From: Mycoavidus cysteinexigens
Lineage (GTDB): Bacteria; Pseudomonadota; Gammaproteobacteria; Burkholderiales; Burkholderiaceae
DNA length: 64,000 nt
NCBI RefSeq assembly: GCF_003966915.1
Contig: NZ_AP018150.1
Span: 1,736,001-1,800,000, forward strand
Direction: 5' to 3'
Shown: positions 1-9,076 of the stretch, in pieces
Layout of the letters: each line of letters begins with the position of its first letter
Numbering within the stretch: the stretch's first letter is position 1
Notes under the pieces: model-generated
Told to the model about the DNA's origin: nothing
The model's database searches: none
What the model saw: the letters and a program-made list of their open reading frames with translations, nothing else
Position numbers and translations under genes: made by a program

Positions 1-744
1 AAAAGAAGCCTGTAATACGCGTTCTGCATCGCTAGCGAGTTTTGTTTGCCCAAGCGCTCGATAGGACAGCACGATGATATGCAAGGCATCTTCAGTGGCA
101 GGAGCGCTTTCATATTGCTTAAGCGCCGTTTGCGCGCGATTCACGGCGGCAAGGTAAGCACCGCGCCGGTAGTAGTAATGCGCAGTATGGACTTCGTGAG
201 CCGCCAGGGCATTGACAATATAACGCATCCGTTGCGCCGCATCCTGTGCATATGGGCTCTGGGGGTAGCTCTCAACGACTATTTTGAAGGCGTTATATGA
301 ATCACGCATCGCCTTAGGATCACGCTCACTAATATCTTGCCGGCTAAGGCGACCGAATAAACCGAGCTCGTCATTAAAATTAATGATGCCTTTTAGGTAG
401 TAAGCATAAGCAATCTTTGGATGATTCGGATGCAATTGAATAAAACGATTCACCGCCTGCAAAGCAGCCGCTGTTTCGTTATCTTTCCAGTTGCAATAAG
501 CGACATTGATTTGAGCTTGCTGCACGTATTCGCCAAAAGGATCTCGTCCTTCAAGCGCTTCAAAATATTTTGCGCAGCGTGCCCAATCGCCGCCGGTTAG
601 CATTTCCTGAGCCTCCGAGTATAATTTTTCATTCGACCAGGTTGTTGTTTCATCAATTTTTTCAGGCAAACCGCTACAGCCAGCCAGAATGGCCGCGATA
701 CTTCCTAACAAAACAGCTAACTTAAATTTATTCAACACTTGCAT
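1..744 (-). CDS. bamD: Outer membrane assembly lipoprotein BamD (partial, 3' end outside window)
   Basis: Subunit of the BAM complex that inserts beta-barrel proteins into the outer membrane. The reverse strand reads from an ATG at 744 for 248 codons without a stop and runs off the left edge. The start encodes a signal peptide with lipobox LAGC (lipidated Cys23), then a TPR-like helical protein with the family segments TTTWSNEKLYSEAQ, HPNHPKIAYAYYLKG and SYPQSPYAQDAAQRM. It is divergent from rluD with only 17 bp between the start codons, so the two promoters must overlap the coding ends. The bamD-rluD-pgeF neighbourhood is usual in Burkholderiaceae. Identification is by recognised motifs only. 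Confidence 0.93.
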   Translation of the reverse strand, partial: MQVLNKFKLAVLLGSIAAILAGCSGLPEKIDETTTWSNEKLYSEAQEMLTGGDWARCAKYFEALEGRDPFGEYVQQAQINVAYCNWKDNETAAALQAVNRFIQLHPNHPKIAYAYYLKGIINFNDELGLFGRLSRQDISERDPKAMRDSYNAFKIVVESYPQSPYAQDAAQRMRYIVNALAAHEVHTAHYYYRRGAYLAAVNRAQTALKQYESAPATEDALHIIVLSYRALGQTKLASDAERVLQASF

Positions 745-761
745 TCGCCTTTTCAATCTCA

Positions 762-1892
762 ATGACTCGTTTTCGCGTAGAAGATTATAGCCCAAGCCCC
801 GACTCTACCGCTGCATTTGCCACAGATATACGCGCCCATAGTGCATCCGCGCTGGATTCAGAGTCGGCCGAGTTGGCCCCAACAGATGAGCTGCCCTATC
901 TGATGGCGCAGATTCCTGCCGAATTGGCAGGCGAGCGCCTAGACAAAGCACTCGCCCGCCTCTTTCCTAATTATTCGCGCAACCGTTTACAAAGCTGGAT
1001 AGAAACTGGGCGGGTACAGATCAACGGCAGCCCCGCCCAGCTCCGACAAGCCGCTCCACTCGCAGCCTCGATCCTCATAGCGCCAGAGCTATCGCCTGAA
1101 GCAACCGCCTTTACGGCTGAGCCGGTGCCGCTTGAGATTATTTACGAAGATGCAGCGCTGGTCGTGATTAATAAACCCACTGGACTTGTGGTGCACCCAG
1201 CCGCGGGCAATTGGCGCGGCACCGTGCTTAACGGACTTTTACACCGCTATGGCAAAGCTGCCGCCGGACTGCCGCGCGCCGGCATTGTCCATCGCCTCGA
1301 CAAAGATACCTCTGGCTTAATGGTGATTGCGCGTACGCTCACTGCGCAAACGCACCTAATCCGCCAACTACAAGCGCGCACCGTTAAACGTCGCTACCTT
1401 GCATTCGTTTGGGGTACGCCCAACGCACAGGGCACGATTCACGCCCCAATCGGGCGCGATCCACGCAATCGGATCAGAATGGCGGTGGTATCAGAGACAG
1501 CCGGCAAACCTGCGTGCACCCATTATCGTAGAATTGCAAGCGGCAACCTAGCCGGCCAACCCTTCGCGCTCATAGAGTGCGACCTTGAGACTGGACGCAC
1601 GCACCAAATCCGCGTGCATTTAGCCCATCTTGGGCATCCTCTCATCGGAGACCCGCTATACTGCAAAATGGCCCACTATACTCAGTTGCTCGCCACCACC
1701 CGCGCGGCTGGCTTCGCGCGGCAGGCGCTCCACGCCTGGCAACTCAAATTAAAGCATCCGCTAAACGACCTAACATGTGCCTGGCGCGCACCTGCGCCGG
1801 CTGATATTTTGCTGCTTGCAAACGCACTAGGTCTAACCTCCGCCGTGATTAACGATACAATTGAAGCCGAGGAGTTAAATGATAACGACTAA
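762..1892 (+). CDS. rluD: 23S rRNA pseudouridine synthase RluD
   Basis: Isomerises uridines 1911, 1915 and 1917 (E. coli numbering) of helix 69 of 23S rRNA to pseudouridine. An S4-like RNA-binding domain (about residues 55-110, ERLDKALARLFPNYSRNRL) is followed by the synthase domain with the catalytic motif HRLDKDTSG; the nucleophile is Asp180. GRTHQIRVHLAHLGHPLIGDPLY is also recognisable in shorter pieces near residue 285. At 376 aa it is about 50 residues longer than the E. coli enzyme because of an N-terminal extension. An internal ATG at 903 would give a classical-length protein, so the start is uncertain. It probably forms a unit with pgeF 14 bp downstream. Confidence 0.93.
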   Translation: MTRFRVEDYSPSPDSTAAFATDIRAHSASALDSESAELAPTDELPYLMAQIPAELAGERLDKALARLFPNYSRNRLQSWIETGRVQINGSPAQLRQAAPLAASILIAPELSPEATAFTAEPVPLEIIYEDAALVVINKPTGLVVHPAAGNWRGTVLNGLLHRYGKAAAGLPRAGIVHRLDKDTSGLMVIARTLTAQTHLIRQLQARTVKRRYLAFVWGTPNAQGTIHAPIGRDPRNRIRMAVVSETAGKPACTHYRRIASGNLAGQPFALIECDLETGRTHQIRVHLAHLGHPLIGDPLYCKMAHYTQLLATTRAAGFARQALHAWQLKLKHPLNDLTCAWRAPAPADILLLANALGLTSAVINDTIEAEELNDND

Positions 1893-1906
1893 AAACACCC
1901 GCTTAC

Positions 1907-2746
1907 ATGAATACAGACATCACTGGACATGCGCCATTATCGCTAGCGGATTGCCTTACGCCGAATTGGCCTGTCGCAGCGCGTGTGCGCATACTCTTTA
2001 CAACACGGGCGGGCGGCGTCAGCGCGCCACCTTATGGACTAGTGCAAAACGGGACCGAATCCGCGGGGGGTCTCAACCTTGGCCTGCATACCGGAGATGA
2101 AGCAGCATGCGTAGCCGAAAATCGCAAACGACTCGCCACTCTCACTGGGACCCATATCGCCTGGCTTGAACAAGTTCACAAAGCAGACGTCATACGCGCA
2201 GAAATCGCCATCAATGCCCGTAACCCTTCACACGCAGATGCTAGCGTCACAGCACAACCCGGCATTGCCTGCGCCATCATGACGGCAGATTGTCTGCCCG
2301 TACTCATATGCGACCATGCCGGTCGCGCAGTGGGTGCCGCTCATGCCGGTTGGCGCGGCCTTGCCGCTGGAGTACTAGAACGCACAGCGGCTGCAGTGGC
2401 GGCATTAACAAGCCCGTACGAAGAGCTCTATGCATTTCTTGGGCCCGCGATTGGCCCTCGCACATTTGAAGTGGGCGACGATGTGCGCAATACTTTTTTA
2501 ACGATGGCCACCGCTGCTGAGAGCAGCGCCACCGCCGCCGCCTTCCGACCTTGCCCGCACCTATCTGGAAAATATTGGGCCGATCTATTCGAATTAGCGC
2601 GTTTACGGCTGATCCGCGCTGGCATCAAACAAATCAGCGGCGGTGCCTGGTGCACGGCATCGGACCCCACTCATTTTTATTCATATCGGCGGCAATCGCT
2701 GACTGGAAGACAAGCGGCGCTAATCTGGCTCGAGCATCCAAGCTAA
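1907..2746 (+). CDS. pgeF: PgeF/YfiH-family purine nucleoside phosphorylase (peptidoglycan editing factor)
   Basis: Member of the DUF152/YfiH 'multicopper polyphenol oxidase' fold family. Its members act as zinc-dependent purine nucleoside phosphorylases, and in E. coli prevent mis-incorporation of serine in peptidoglycan. The metal-site residues are all visible: His91 in EQVHKADV, Cys129 in MTADCLPVLICD and His146 in GAAHAGWRG. The 279-aa length is usual. It follows rluD closely, as in many proteobacteria. No strong Shine-Dalgarno precedes the chosen ATG, but the family N-terminus (ILFTTRAGGVS) lies 30 residues in, as expected. Confidence 0.9.
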   Translation: MNTDITGHAPLSLADCLTPNWPVAARVRILFTTRAGGVSAPPYGLVQNGTESAGGLNLGLHTGDEAACVAENRKRLATLTGTHIAWLEQVHKADVIRAEIAINARNPSHADASVTAQPGIACAIMTADCLPVLICDHAGRAVGAAHAGWRGLAAGVLERTAAAVAALTSPYEELYAFLGPAIGPRTFEVGDDVRNTFLTMATAAESSATAAAFRPCPHLSGKYWADLFELARLRLIRAGIKQISGGAWCTASDPTHFYSYRRQSLTGRQAALIWLEHPS

Positions 2747-2809
2747 GATAAGTGGCATATCCGCGTAATTTAGTGAATACTATAAAAACTGTAAGTAACA
2801 AGAGTAAAA

Positions 2810-3364
2810 ATGACCAACGAAAAAAACCTGCGCATAATCAAAAAATACCCTAATCGCCGCCTCTACGATACACAAACGAGCACGTATATTACGCTAGCCG
2901 ATGTGAAACAACTGGTGCTAGACAAACAGGTATTTCAGGTAGTAGATGCAAAAACCAACGAGAACCTAACTCGCTGCATCTTGCTGCAAATCAGCTTCGA
3001 GGAAGAAAGTGTTGGCACACCCATTTTTTCTCATGAAATGCTACTGCAGCTCATTCAATTTTACGGCCACCCTATGCAAGAAATGATCGGCAGCTACCTG
3101 CAAAAGAATCTGCAAGCTTTCGTCGACATTCAGAACACATTTACCGAACAACTAAAAGACCTTTACGATAGCAGCATCTCTGCCGACATGTGGTCCCAAT
3201 TTATCAATATGCAAGCCCCTCTAATGCAAGCGATGATGACAAGCTATCTTGAGCAATCGAAAAATTTATTTATACAAATGCAAACGCAAATGCGGGATCG
3301 CGCAAAAGATATGTTCAACGCGTTAGCGTTCCAACCACAATTTAACGCCGACCACGAAAACTAA
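2810..3364 (+). CDS. phaR: PHA synthesis repressor PhaR
   Basis: Transcriptional repressor that senses polyhydroxyalkanoate granules and controls phasin and PHA genes. The N-terminal PHB/PHA accumulation regulator DNA-binding domain (residues 7-65, IIKKYPNRRLYDTQTSTYI) and the following PHB_acc domain (FSHEMLLQLIQFYGHPMQ) are clear. The C-terminus is Gln/Met-rich and helical. At 184 aa it is a normal length. In Burkholderia and Cupriavidus this gene follows phaC-phaA-phaB; here it lies 63 bp after pgeF with no PHA genes between, so it appears to be an orphan regulator. Confidence 0.92.
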   Translation: MTNEKNLRIIKKYPNRRLYDTQTSTYITLADVKQLVLDKQVFQVVDAKTNENLTRCILLQISFEEESVGTPIFSHEMLLQLIQFYGHPMQEMIGSYLQKNLQAFVDIQNTFTEQLKDLYDSSISADMWSQFINMQAPLMQAMMTSYLEQSKNLFIQMQTQMRDRAKDMFNALAFQPQFNADHEN

Positions 3365-3457
3365 AGCCAAAAGAAATAATAAATTAACGCAGTGCACGCG
3401 TTGTTCTGATAAAATTCATCCTCTTTGCCGTTGTTCATCGGCGATAAGAAGTATTTA

Positions 3458-3548
3458 GGAAAGGTGGCAGAGTGGTCGAATGCGCCGGACTCGAAATCCG
3501 GTATACTGGTCCCCAGTATCGAGGGTTCAAATCCCTCCCTTTCCGCCA
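3458..3548 (+). tRNA. tRNA-Ser (anticodon CGA)
   Basis: A 91-nt class II tRNA. The acceptor stem GGAAAGG pairs with CCTTTCC, followed by discriminator G and an encoded CCA. The anticodon stem GCCGGA/TCCGGT encloses loop CTCGAAA, giving anticodon CGA. The long variable arm (TACTGGTCCCCAGTA) and T-loop GGTTCAAATCC are present. The 3' half from position 3487 is repeated at 48229-48290, marking it as the integration site of the prophages. Confidence 0.96.
3487..3548. repeat. attL core: tRNA-Ser 3' half
   Basis: Identical to 48229-48290 over 62 bp, beginning at the anticodon stem and ending at the CCA. This is the standard extent of a tyrosine-integrase att site in a tRNA gene. The intact tRNA is kept on this side, so integration did not disrupt it. 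Confidence 0.9.
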
Positions 3549-3763
3549 ATACCCTGTGTTTATAAGGTTTTACAGTTTCACCCCCCCGCTTCTGCGCCGG
3601 TTTTTGCTTCGTTCTCCCTCTCTTGATGCCTTGTTTGGCCTCATCATAAAAAGACGTGCGCCGGTCTTTTGCTTCGGAATGCGTTATTTATTCTGTTGCG
3701 TGGGCGGGCTTATCGCAGCGATAAATACAAGAAAAAAATATTTGGACTAAGTCGGAGCTTGAG

Positions 3764-4091
3764 ATGATTTTTTATCGTCTTGTACCTTGCTGTGGAGAAC
3801 AGCAGAACAAGCCCAAGCGGGGGAAATTTCTAGATGTTTTAAATGGGAAACCAACTAACCTGGTGGCCTTCTGCGCCGCTACAATGCTGCTTTTGGCATC
3901 TTGTGCTACTACAGCGCGGCTGTTACCGGCAGACCTCGCTAAATCTGAACGATGAGCCCACCGGCATTTCGCTTTCTGAGATTGCCGAAGTCAATGCATT
4001 TAACGCCAACGTCTGCTACCAATGGCGTGAACAAGCACTTGGATTAAGAGCTTTCTATCGGAAACTACAACATATACAAGCTATGCCTTAG
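3764..4091 (+). pseudogene. Rz/Rz1 spanin remnant
   Basis: Two overlapping frames preserve pieces of the spanin pair seen intact at 42092-42616. One frame keeps the Rz1-like lipobox region LLLASCATTARLLP (ending at 3955). The other keeps the Rz C-terminus from ISLSEIAEVNAFNANVC to the stop at 4091, almost identical to the intact Rz tail. The Rz membrane segment and coiled coil are missing, so neither product should work. DNA downstream (about 4180-4335) also matches the region after the intact Rz (42620-42780). This suggests the segment 'Rz end plus cargo gene' was copied or left over from an earlier prophage. Confidence 0.75.
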
Positions 4092-4338
4092 CCCTTCTCG
4101 CAATCCATTGAAATTACAGCTTTACACATACTGTAAAGATACAAATAGATGCCCCTATAACCCCACTAGCTGTCTGCTATAGCGAGAGCCAGCGATCCGA
4201 CCAATCTTTCTATCGGTGATTAAAATTTCACTAGCGAGCATCGAAATACTCCATACAGGACAATTAGAACACTGTAGCCAGATCGCTTCACTCATTACAA
4301 ACGGTGCTTGCACACTTTCATAATCTAACGCTTCTGCT
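4092..4338. other. Intergenic tail-to-tail region, no gene seen
   Basis: Lies between the rightward Rz remnant and the leftward cargo gene. It aligns by eye with 42617-42780 (shared strings AGCGATCCGACC, TTTCTATCGG and AGATCGCTT), so it belongs to a repeated phage-end segment. No open frame of interest was found. Confidence 0.5.
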
Positions 4339-7026
4339 CTAAAATGTCCTAGAATTGTCAGAAACTATCTGATCTCCTTGCGGTGAATACAAGATTCTAT
4401 AAACACTACCGCTATGACTCCTTGATACATCCTGCAGCAAATCTCCAGTATCAGCATCCCATACCCGTACTTCGCCTTCCACGCCAACAGAGGCAATGCT
4501 AATACCACTAGGCAAATATACAACGCTCCTAATTCCTTCTGCATGTCCTTTTAAGGTGCGTATAAGCTCTCCGTTTTTCACGTCCCACACACGCACCGTC
4601 TTGTCAGAACTCCCGGAGGCCAGTTGTGCTCCGCTCGGCGAATACACTACGCTCGAAACACTATCAGTATGGCCTTCTAAGGTCAGGCCAGCGGCTCCAC
4701 TTTCCGCGTCCCACAGACGCACCGTCTTGTCATCACTCCCCGACGCTATCTGAGCACCACTCGGCGAATACACTACGCTCGAAACACTATCAGTATGGCC
4801 TTCTAAGGTCAGGCCAGCGGCTCCACTTTCCGCGTCCCACAGCCTTACCGTCTTGTCCCAACTGCCCGACGCAATCTGTCTACCGTTCGGCGAATACACC
4901 ACGCTAGTAACATAGTCGGTATGTCCTTCTAAGGTGAAACAAGCGGCTCCGCTGTGCGCGTCCCACATACGTACCGTATTGTCAGAACTCACAGAGATAA
5001 TCTGAGTCCCACTCGGCGAATAATTTACGCTATTAACAGAGGAGGTATGCCCTTCTAAGGTGAAAAGCCGTTTCCAATTCGAAGTATCATATACACTAAT
5101 CCGGCCATTCCTGAGGCCAATCGCATAGGAGTTCACACTCGGTGAATACGACGCGCAGGACTCCATCTTACTCTCTGCCTTTAGAAACGGCCTCTCGCCA
5201 AACTTGGCGCCTTCCATCTGAACATCAATTAAATTGGCCTTGTTTAACCATATGCTACGAAGATTAACCTCCCTTAAATCTGCCCCTTGCAACTGAGCAT
5301 GATCGAATTCACCCCCTCTCAAATCTGCACCCCGAATCCGGATTCCTCTTAAATCAGCACCATTAAACTGTACCCCCGCTCTAACCAATACCGTTATCGC
5401 ATTTGCTGCCCCTACAGTCACAGCATCAGAATCTTTAGAGGCTTCTATCCATGCATGCAAATATTTTTTAAATAAAGGATGTTGCCCGATCCGCTCTACT
5501 AAGAAGTCGAGAATGAGCGGTTCATCCACCAGTAAGCACTTATTCAGCTCCGCTTTGACATCAGGTACTTTGCTGCTAAACTGCCGTCCACAGATCGCTC
5601 GCGCAACTAAATAATCTTGAATTGATTTATGGATAAACCGATAGTATTGTCCTCGATGAATAAGCGGTGCATTAAAAAGCAATAAACGTTTTTCCGCATC
5701 ATCTTCAAAATAGGCTCGCCACGCTTCAGGAACAACCTCACCATTTTCAGGTTCATAAAACGCTTGTATTAAGCCCTCTTTGGTAAGCGCAGTAGCCATC
5801 TTCTGACTAGCTCCAAGTCCCTTCGCAGTTAGATGGAGTCTGAGTTTTTCTAGCGCTTTCTTCTCTTCATCCGTCAATTTAATATGCTGCAACCGTACTT
5901 CAGAACGACTCCACCAACGCGAGACATATTCATCATAAAGCGCAATACGAGTAATAGGCGCTGTCGACTCATTTTCAGTTAAGTCAGGTAAAAGATCGAG
6001 CGCCATCCTAAGTAAAAAAGGACGGCGTATCGCTTCTTTTAACGTGGGTAACCTATTCAGCGCGGCTAAATACCGATCAAAATTCCAATTTTGGTGCCCA
6101 GCATGCCGAATATAATTTTTAATATAGGCTTCTATCCAGTTATCTGAAATCGGCGAAATCCAGTATTCTTGCAGCGCACTGGTTTGACCACGTTTCTGAA
6201 ACTGGCTGCTATATTCCTTTCCAAGATACTCCGGGCGAGAACTAATAATGACCTTTGCATTCCAGCGGTCTAGCCTATTATGCGTATAAAATGCTTGAGA
6301 GCGATCTTTAATTTCATCAAAACCATCTAAAATAAAGATGCACCGCTTTTCTTTTCGGAGTGCATCAATAGCGCCTTGCGAAAATTTTTGCTCAAGTAAA
6401 TAGCTCTCAATTAAATCCTCGCAGGAGGGGTTATGTTCGGCAAGCGCAATAAAAAGCGGGAGGGGGGCATCTTTTTCAGAAGATCGCTGATATTCTTCCC
6501 AGAGTGTGCGCGCTAAATATTGATTAAAGGTGGATTTACCGGAACCCGCCTCACCTAGCAGTAAAAGCACTTTTTTCTCGGATGATAAAAAATCGCGTAC
6601 CTTTTCTATTAAAGCAAAAGATGCTTCGGCATGTGCACTCTCCTGCCCTTCACAAGGAACATATAAAGCGAGGGCATCTCTCACGACATCGACTTCTTCG
6701 AGAGCATTCAGGTACGCTACTTTTAATTCCTCAATATGCGTGCCTAATTGCGCCAAAGGTTTGTAACGCGCGGCCTCTGCATGGACATTCAACTTTTCAA
6801 ATATCAACTTAGTATTTGAATCGGAAGCCGTTAAGAAAAAGTTTGTTGTGACTGTGTGACTCTCTCCATAGAGTTGATTGCTCACCACACAGTTTTCGCT
6901 GGCTTGCACAATGCTCTGCCCATCTCCGCTCGCTTGCTCATGAATTGCTTCAATCTGTGTCCGCAAATTGGAGGGCGTTAACGCATTGGAAGTTTGGGGG
7001 ATTTTCGAACCTGAAACGGGCAACAT
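4339..7026 (-). CDS. Cargo A: NACHT-pentapeptide-WD40 protein (C-terminally shortened)
   Basis: STAND-type NTPase of 895 aa. The N-terminal 150 residues are unassigned. The NACHT domain has Walker A GEAGSGKST (158-166), Walker B CIFILDGFDEI (229-239) and sensor KVIISSRPEYL. Helical winged regions follow, then a pentapeptide block (about 554-609, GADLRG.IRGADLRGG) and about seven WD40 blades. Two central blades are near-identical at DNA level. The last blade stops abruptly at DNSRTF and lacks the C-terminal tail shared by cargo B and C, so the 3' end was probably lost. The ATG at 7026 is chosen because AGGAG lies 8 nt upstream; an open frame extends to 7134. Such proteins oligomerise on ligand sensing; function could be anti-phage defence or host interaction. 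Confidence 0.85.
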   Translation of the reverse strand: MLPVSGSKIPQTSNALTPSNLRTQIEAIHEQASGDGQSIVQASENCVVSNQLYGESHTVTTNFFLTASDSNTKLIFEKLNVHAEAARYKPLAQLGTHIEELKVAYLNALEEVDVVRDALALYVPCEGQESAHAEASFALIEKVRDFLSSEKKVLLLLGEAGSGKSTFNQYLARTLWEEYQRSSEKDAPLPLFIALAEHNPSCEDLIESYLLEQKFSQGAIDALRKEKRCIFILDGFDEIKDRSQAFYTHNRLDRWNAKVIISSRPEYLGKEYSSQFQKRGQTSALQEYWISPISDNWIEAYIKNYIRHAGHQNWNFDRYLAALNRLPTLKEAIRRPFLLRMALDLLPDLTENESTAPITRIALYDEYVSRWWSRSEVRLQHIKLTDEEKKALEKLRLHLTAKGLGASQKMATALTKEGLIQAFYEPENGEVVPEAWRAYFEDDAEKRLLLFNAPLIHRGQYYRFIHKSIQDYLVARAICGRQFSSKVPDVKAELNKCLLVDEPLILDFLVERIGQHPLFKKYLHAWIEASKDSDAVTVGAANAITVLVRAGVQFNGADLRGIRIRGADLRGGEFDHAQLQGADLREVNLRSIWLNKANLIDVQMEGAKFGERPFLKAESKMESCASYSPSVNSYAIGLRNGRISVYDTSNWKRLFTLEGHTSSVNSVNYSPSGTQIISVSSDNTVRMWDAHSGAACFTLEGHTDYVTSVVYSPNGRQIASGSWDKTVRLWDAESGAAGLTLEGHTDSVSSVVYSPSGAQIASGSDDKTVRLWDAESGAAGLTLEGHTDSVSSVVYSPSGAQLASGSSDKTVRVWDVKNGELIRTLKGHAEGIRSVVYLPSGISIASVGVEGEVRVWDADTGDLLQDVSRSHSGSVYRILYSPQGDQIVSDNSRTF

Positions 7027-7326
7027 GCTCACTACTCCTCTGTATATTTTGTATTTACTTGTCTCTGAATACACGGTTAACAATCCAGCTTCACCAAATA
7101 CCCCAGCTTCAAAGCTAGAAATAAGCAACGCCAAAATTTTCGAAAGTATTCGAAGCTTTCTTAGCGTAATTCTATGTCAAATTTGCCTCGGATATCTCAT
7201 GCTTAATTCGCCTTAATAAGGCATAAAAACCTCTAATTTGAATATTGAGCTGAATAAAAACTCTTGCAGTGACTCGTAATACTCACAGGCTTTTATGATG
7301 CGGCTTTCGTTCCAAGCTCTGTCGCG
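7027..7326. promoter_or_regulatory. Upstream region of cargo A, shared with cargo B
   Basis: Contains a stretch (about 7182-7250, GTCAAATTTGC-TCGGA ... TTAATTCGCC-TAATAAGGC) that matches the region upstream of cargo B at 48093-48170. The shared DNA shows that promoter and gene move together. No clear -35/-10 pair was identified. Confidence 0.4.
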
Positions 7327-7701
7327 CTAAAAGAAGTGATTCACTGCTAGAATGGCTTGGATGAGGTCATGTGTACGCGCTGCAAAATTTTCTTCATCCG
7401 TCCTAACCTCCAAACAATTCGATACTTGCACCACACTGAAACCCTTCAGTAGGGTTTCCAATAAACGCTTGCGGTGCGGCGTATCAATATGACAGCCTGA
7501 TTGAGCCAGGTCGTTCAGCGTGTAACCGTCATCGGTCAGTATCCAACCGTTATCCTGCTGACGTAGGTAAATTTGAATATAATCGTTATGTCGATCTAAA
7601 TACGGCGTGGTGATTTCAACCCAGTCTCCGATTTTGCGCCAGGTCGTCTTGCATTTCAGCCATTCGTAATAGCCGTTAACTAAATCGTTGCTGAAACTCA
7701 T
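7327..7701 (-). CDS. DUF1828-like small protein
   Basis: A 124-aa protein with a core resembling DUF1828 (DYIQIYLRQQDNGWILTDDGYTLNDLAQSG). Members occur on phages and mobile elements and have no settled function. The start is an ATG with GAGG about 9 nt upstream. It sits 37 bp downstream of the integrase in the same direction and may be co-transcribed. There is no counterpart at the equivalent place in prophage 2, where cargo C directly follows the integrase, so it is an accessory gene. Family assignment is from memory. Confidence 0.6.
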   Translation of the reverse strand: MSFSNDLVNGYYEWLKCKTTWRKIGDWVEITTPYLDRHNDYIQIYLRQQDNGWILTDDGYTLNDLAQSGCHIDTPHRKRLLETLLKGFSVVQVSNCLEVRTDEENFAARTHDLIQAILAVNHFF

Positions 7702-7737
7702 AAAAATAACCCTCGATCAATATGCGTCACCGTGCCT

Positions 7738-8808
7738 TTATTTCGTCGGCTCAACTTTCTCACCTCGGCGATTGCGCACATAGTGTTCCGTCATCTTGAT
7801 ACTCGTATGACCCAATTGCTTTTGCGCTCGACGAATATCTCCCGATAACTCCGCCTTATCTGTCCCCGCTTTCGCTCTTAAATCTCGAAACTGATACTCT
7901 GCTGCACATAAGCCCGCTGCTGCTCGCGCTCCCGCAAACATCGCTTGCAGCGTCTTTAACGCGACTCGCTCTCCTAACTCATTCACCACCAAATCAATAT
8001 GCCCTGTGTGGTGCTCTGCCTTTCTCTTTAAAATGCGATCCAGCGTCTTTTCTAGATAACCAGTGATCGCTATCCTCAGTTTCGTCTTCGTCTTGTTTTG
8101 CTGCACCAGCAAGCAGCCTTCTTTGATATCTTGCTCGGTCATCTTTAAAATATCCGAGGGGCGCTGACCCGTTAGATACGCCAAATCCATCGCATCCCGC
8201 AATGGTTGCCGCGCTTTTGCATAAATCGCATCATATTCACCATCCTCGATATATACGCTGCGACCATCTTCTCGGTAGCCCTTGATCCCCAAACACGGAT
8301 TCGGCTGATCCGTATAGCCCCATTCCCTCGCCTTATTCCAGATATGCGAGAACAATGACTTCTCTCGATTCGCTCGGATCTGACCTTCGGTGCCCTTGAC
8401 TGCCTGGCCGGCCTCTTTCAGTTTTCTGATGGTCTCTTTCACTCGCCAATCTAAAAACTGGCGAATATGGATCGGTTTGATCTCATCCATTAACGCCGGC
8501 GGATTATCAAAAAATTCCAGCAATTTAACCAATTCCGCCAAATTGTCTTTCTGCGTGCGAGGCGCTTTCGTTGGGACCACGTCTTGTCTATATCTTTGTG
8601 CTGCATGACGAAACGTTACCCTGACTCGATCCTCCAATTGGTTTTGACTATCCAGCTCACTCCACTTTTGCAGCGCTTCTAGATAATCTGGCCCCAGCGC
8701 GATCTCCTGTCTCGAGGAATGGCCCGTGTCGTAGTAATAATAGGTTTGCCCGCTACGCTGTACCCTCGCTCGCATCCGCGGCGGTAAATTAAACGCGGTT
8801 TGGCTCAT
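7738..8808 (-). CDS. int: Tyrosine recombinase integrase (prophage 1)
   Basis: Site-specific recombinase of 356 aa for integration at tRNA-Ser. It has an N-terminal arm-binding region, a core-binding SAM-like domain (about 65-170) and a catalytic domain with Arg216 (TGQRPSD), Arg311, His334 (QLGHTSIKM) and the nucleophile Tyr343. The usual His of the HxxR box is Arg308 (FRDLR), a tolerated variant. It overlaps the DUF4224 gene upstream by 20 bp. The 5' part is almost identical to the prophage 2 integrase; the 3' part is more diverged. Confidence 0.93.
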   Translation of the reverse strand: MSQTAFNLPPRMRARVQRSGQTYYYYDTGHSSRQEIALGPDYLEALQKWSELDSQNQLEDRVRVTFRHAAQRYRQDVVPTKAPRTQKDNLAELVKLLEFFDNPPALMDEIKPIHIRQFLDWRVKETIRKLKEAGQAVKGTEGQIRANREKSLFSHIWNKAREWGYTDQPNPCLGIKGYREDGRSVYIEDGEYDAIYAKARQPLRDAMDLAYLTGQRPSDILKMTEQDIKEGCLLVQQNKTKTKLRIAITGYLEKTLDRILKRKAEHHTGHIDLVVNELGERVALKTLQAMFAGARAAAGLCAAEYQFRDLRAKAGTDKAELSGDIRRAQKQLGHTSIKMTEHYVRNRRGEKVEPTK

Positions 8809-9073
8809 CTTTTACCTGGATCGCTAACTTTGGTTGCCAACTTTTCGCTTTCACTTCTTCTGACCGACCCTCTACCGCGGCACGCGTCACAATCGGCCGA
8901 CCTCTCTGGTTCATAAAAAATACGATCTCCTGCTCTTTTAAATAGGCTTCTTGCCTTTCGTATTTACTCGCCTTGCGGGCATATGCGGTTCCCGCTTCCA
9001 GCGTCTTGCCCCGCCTGATCCCTGTCAGCTCATCCACTTGCGCTTCGGTCAAAAAAACTTCACTCATTTCCAC
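8789..9073 (-). CDS. DUF4224 family protein, possible excisionase/integrase accessory
   Basis: 94 aa containing the DUF4224 core FLTEAQVDELTGIRRG and a central VFFMNQRGRPIVTR. DUF4224 genes typically lie directly upstream of phage integrases and overlap them, as here, so a role as excisionase or regulator of Int is plausible but unproven. Identical in length and nearly in sequence to the prophage 2 copy at 52676-52960. Confidence 0.75.
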   Translation of the reverse strand: MEMSEVFLTEAQVDELTGIRRGKTLEAGTAYARKASKYERQEAYLKEQEIVFFMNQRGRPIVTRAAVEGRSEEVKAKSWQPKLAIQVKDEPNRV

Positions 9074-9076
9074 TCC

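Noticed and set aside
3361-3549. Leftward frame across the tRNA-Ser gene (62 aa)
   Set aside because: It is the complement of the tRNA. The motif AEREGFEPS is a well-known spurious translation of serine tRNA genes. The same applies at 48144-48386.
4496-4907. Rightward frames within the cargo A WD40 region
   Set aside because: Repeat-derived shadows of the leftward coding frame. The same applies within cargo C (50050-50700).
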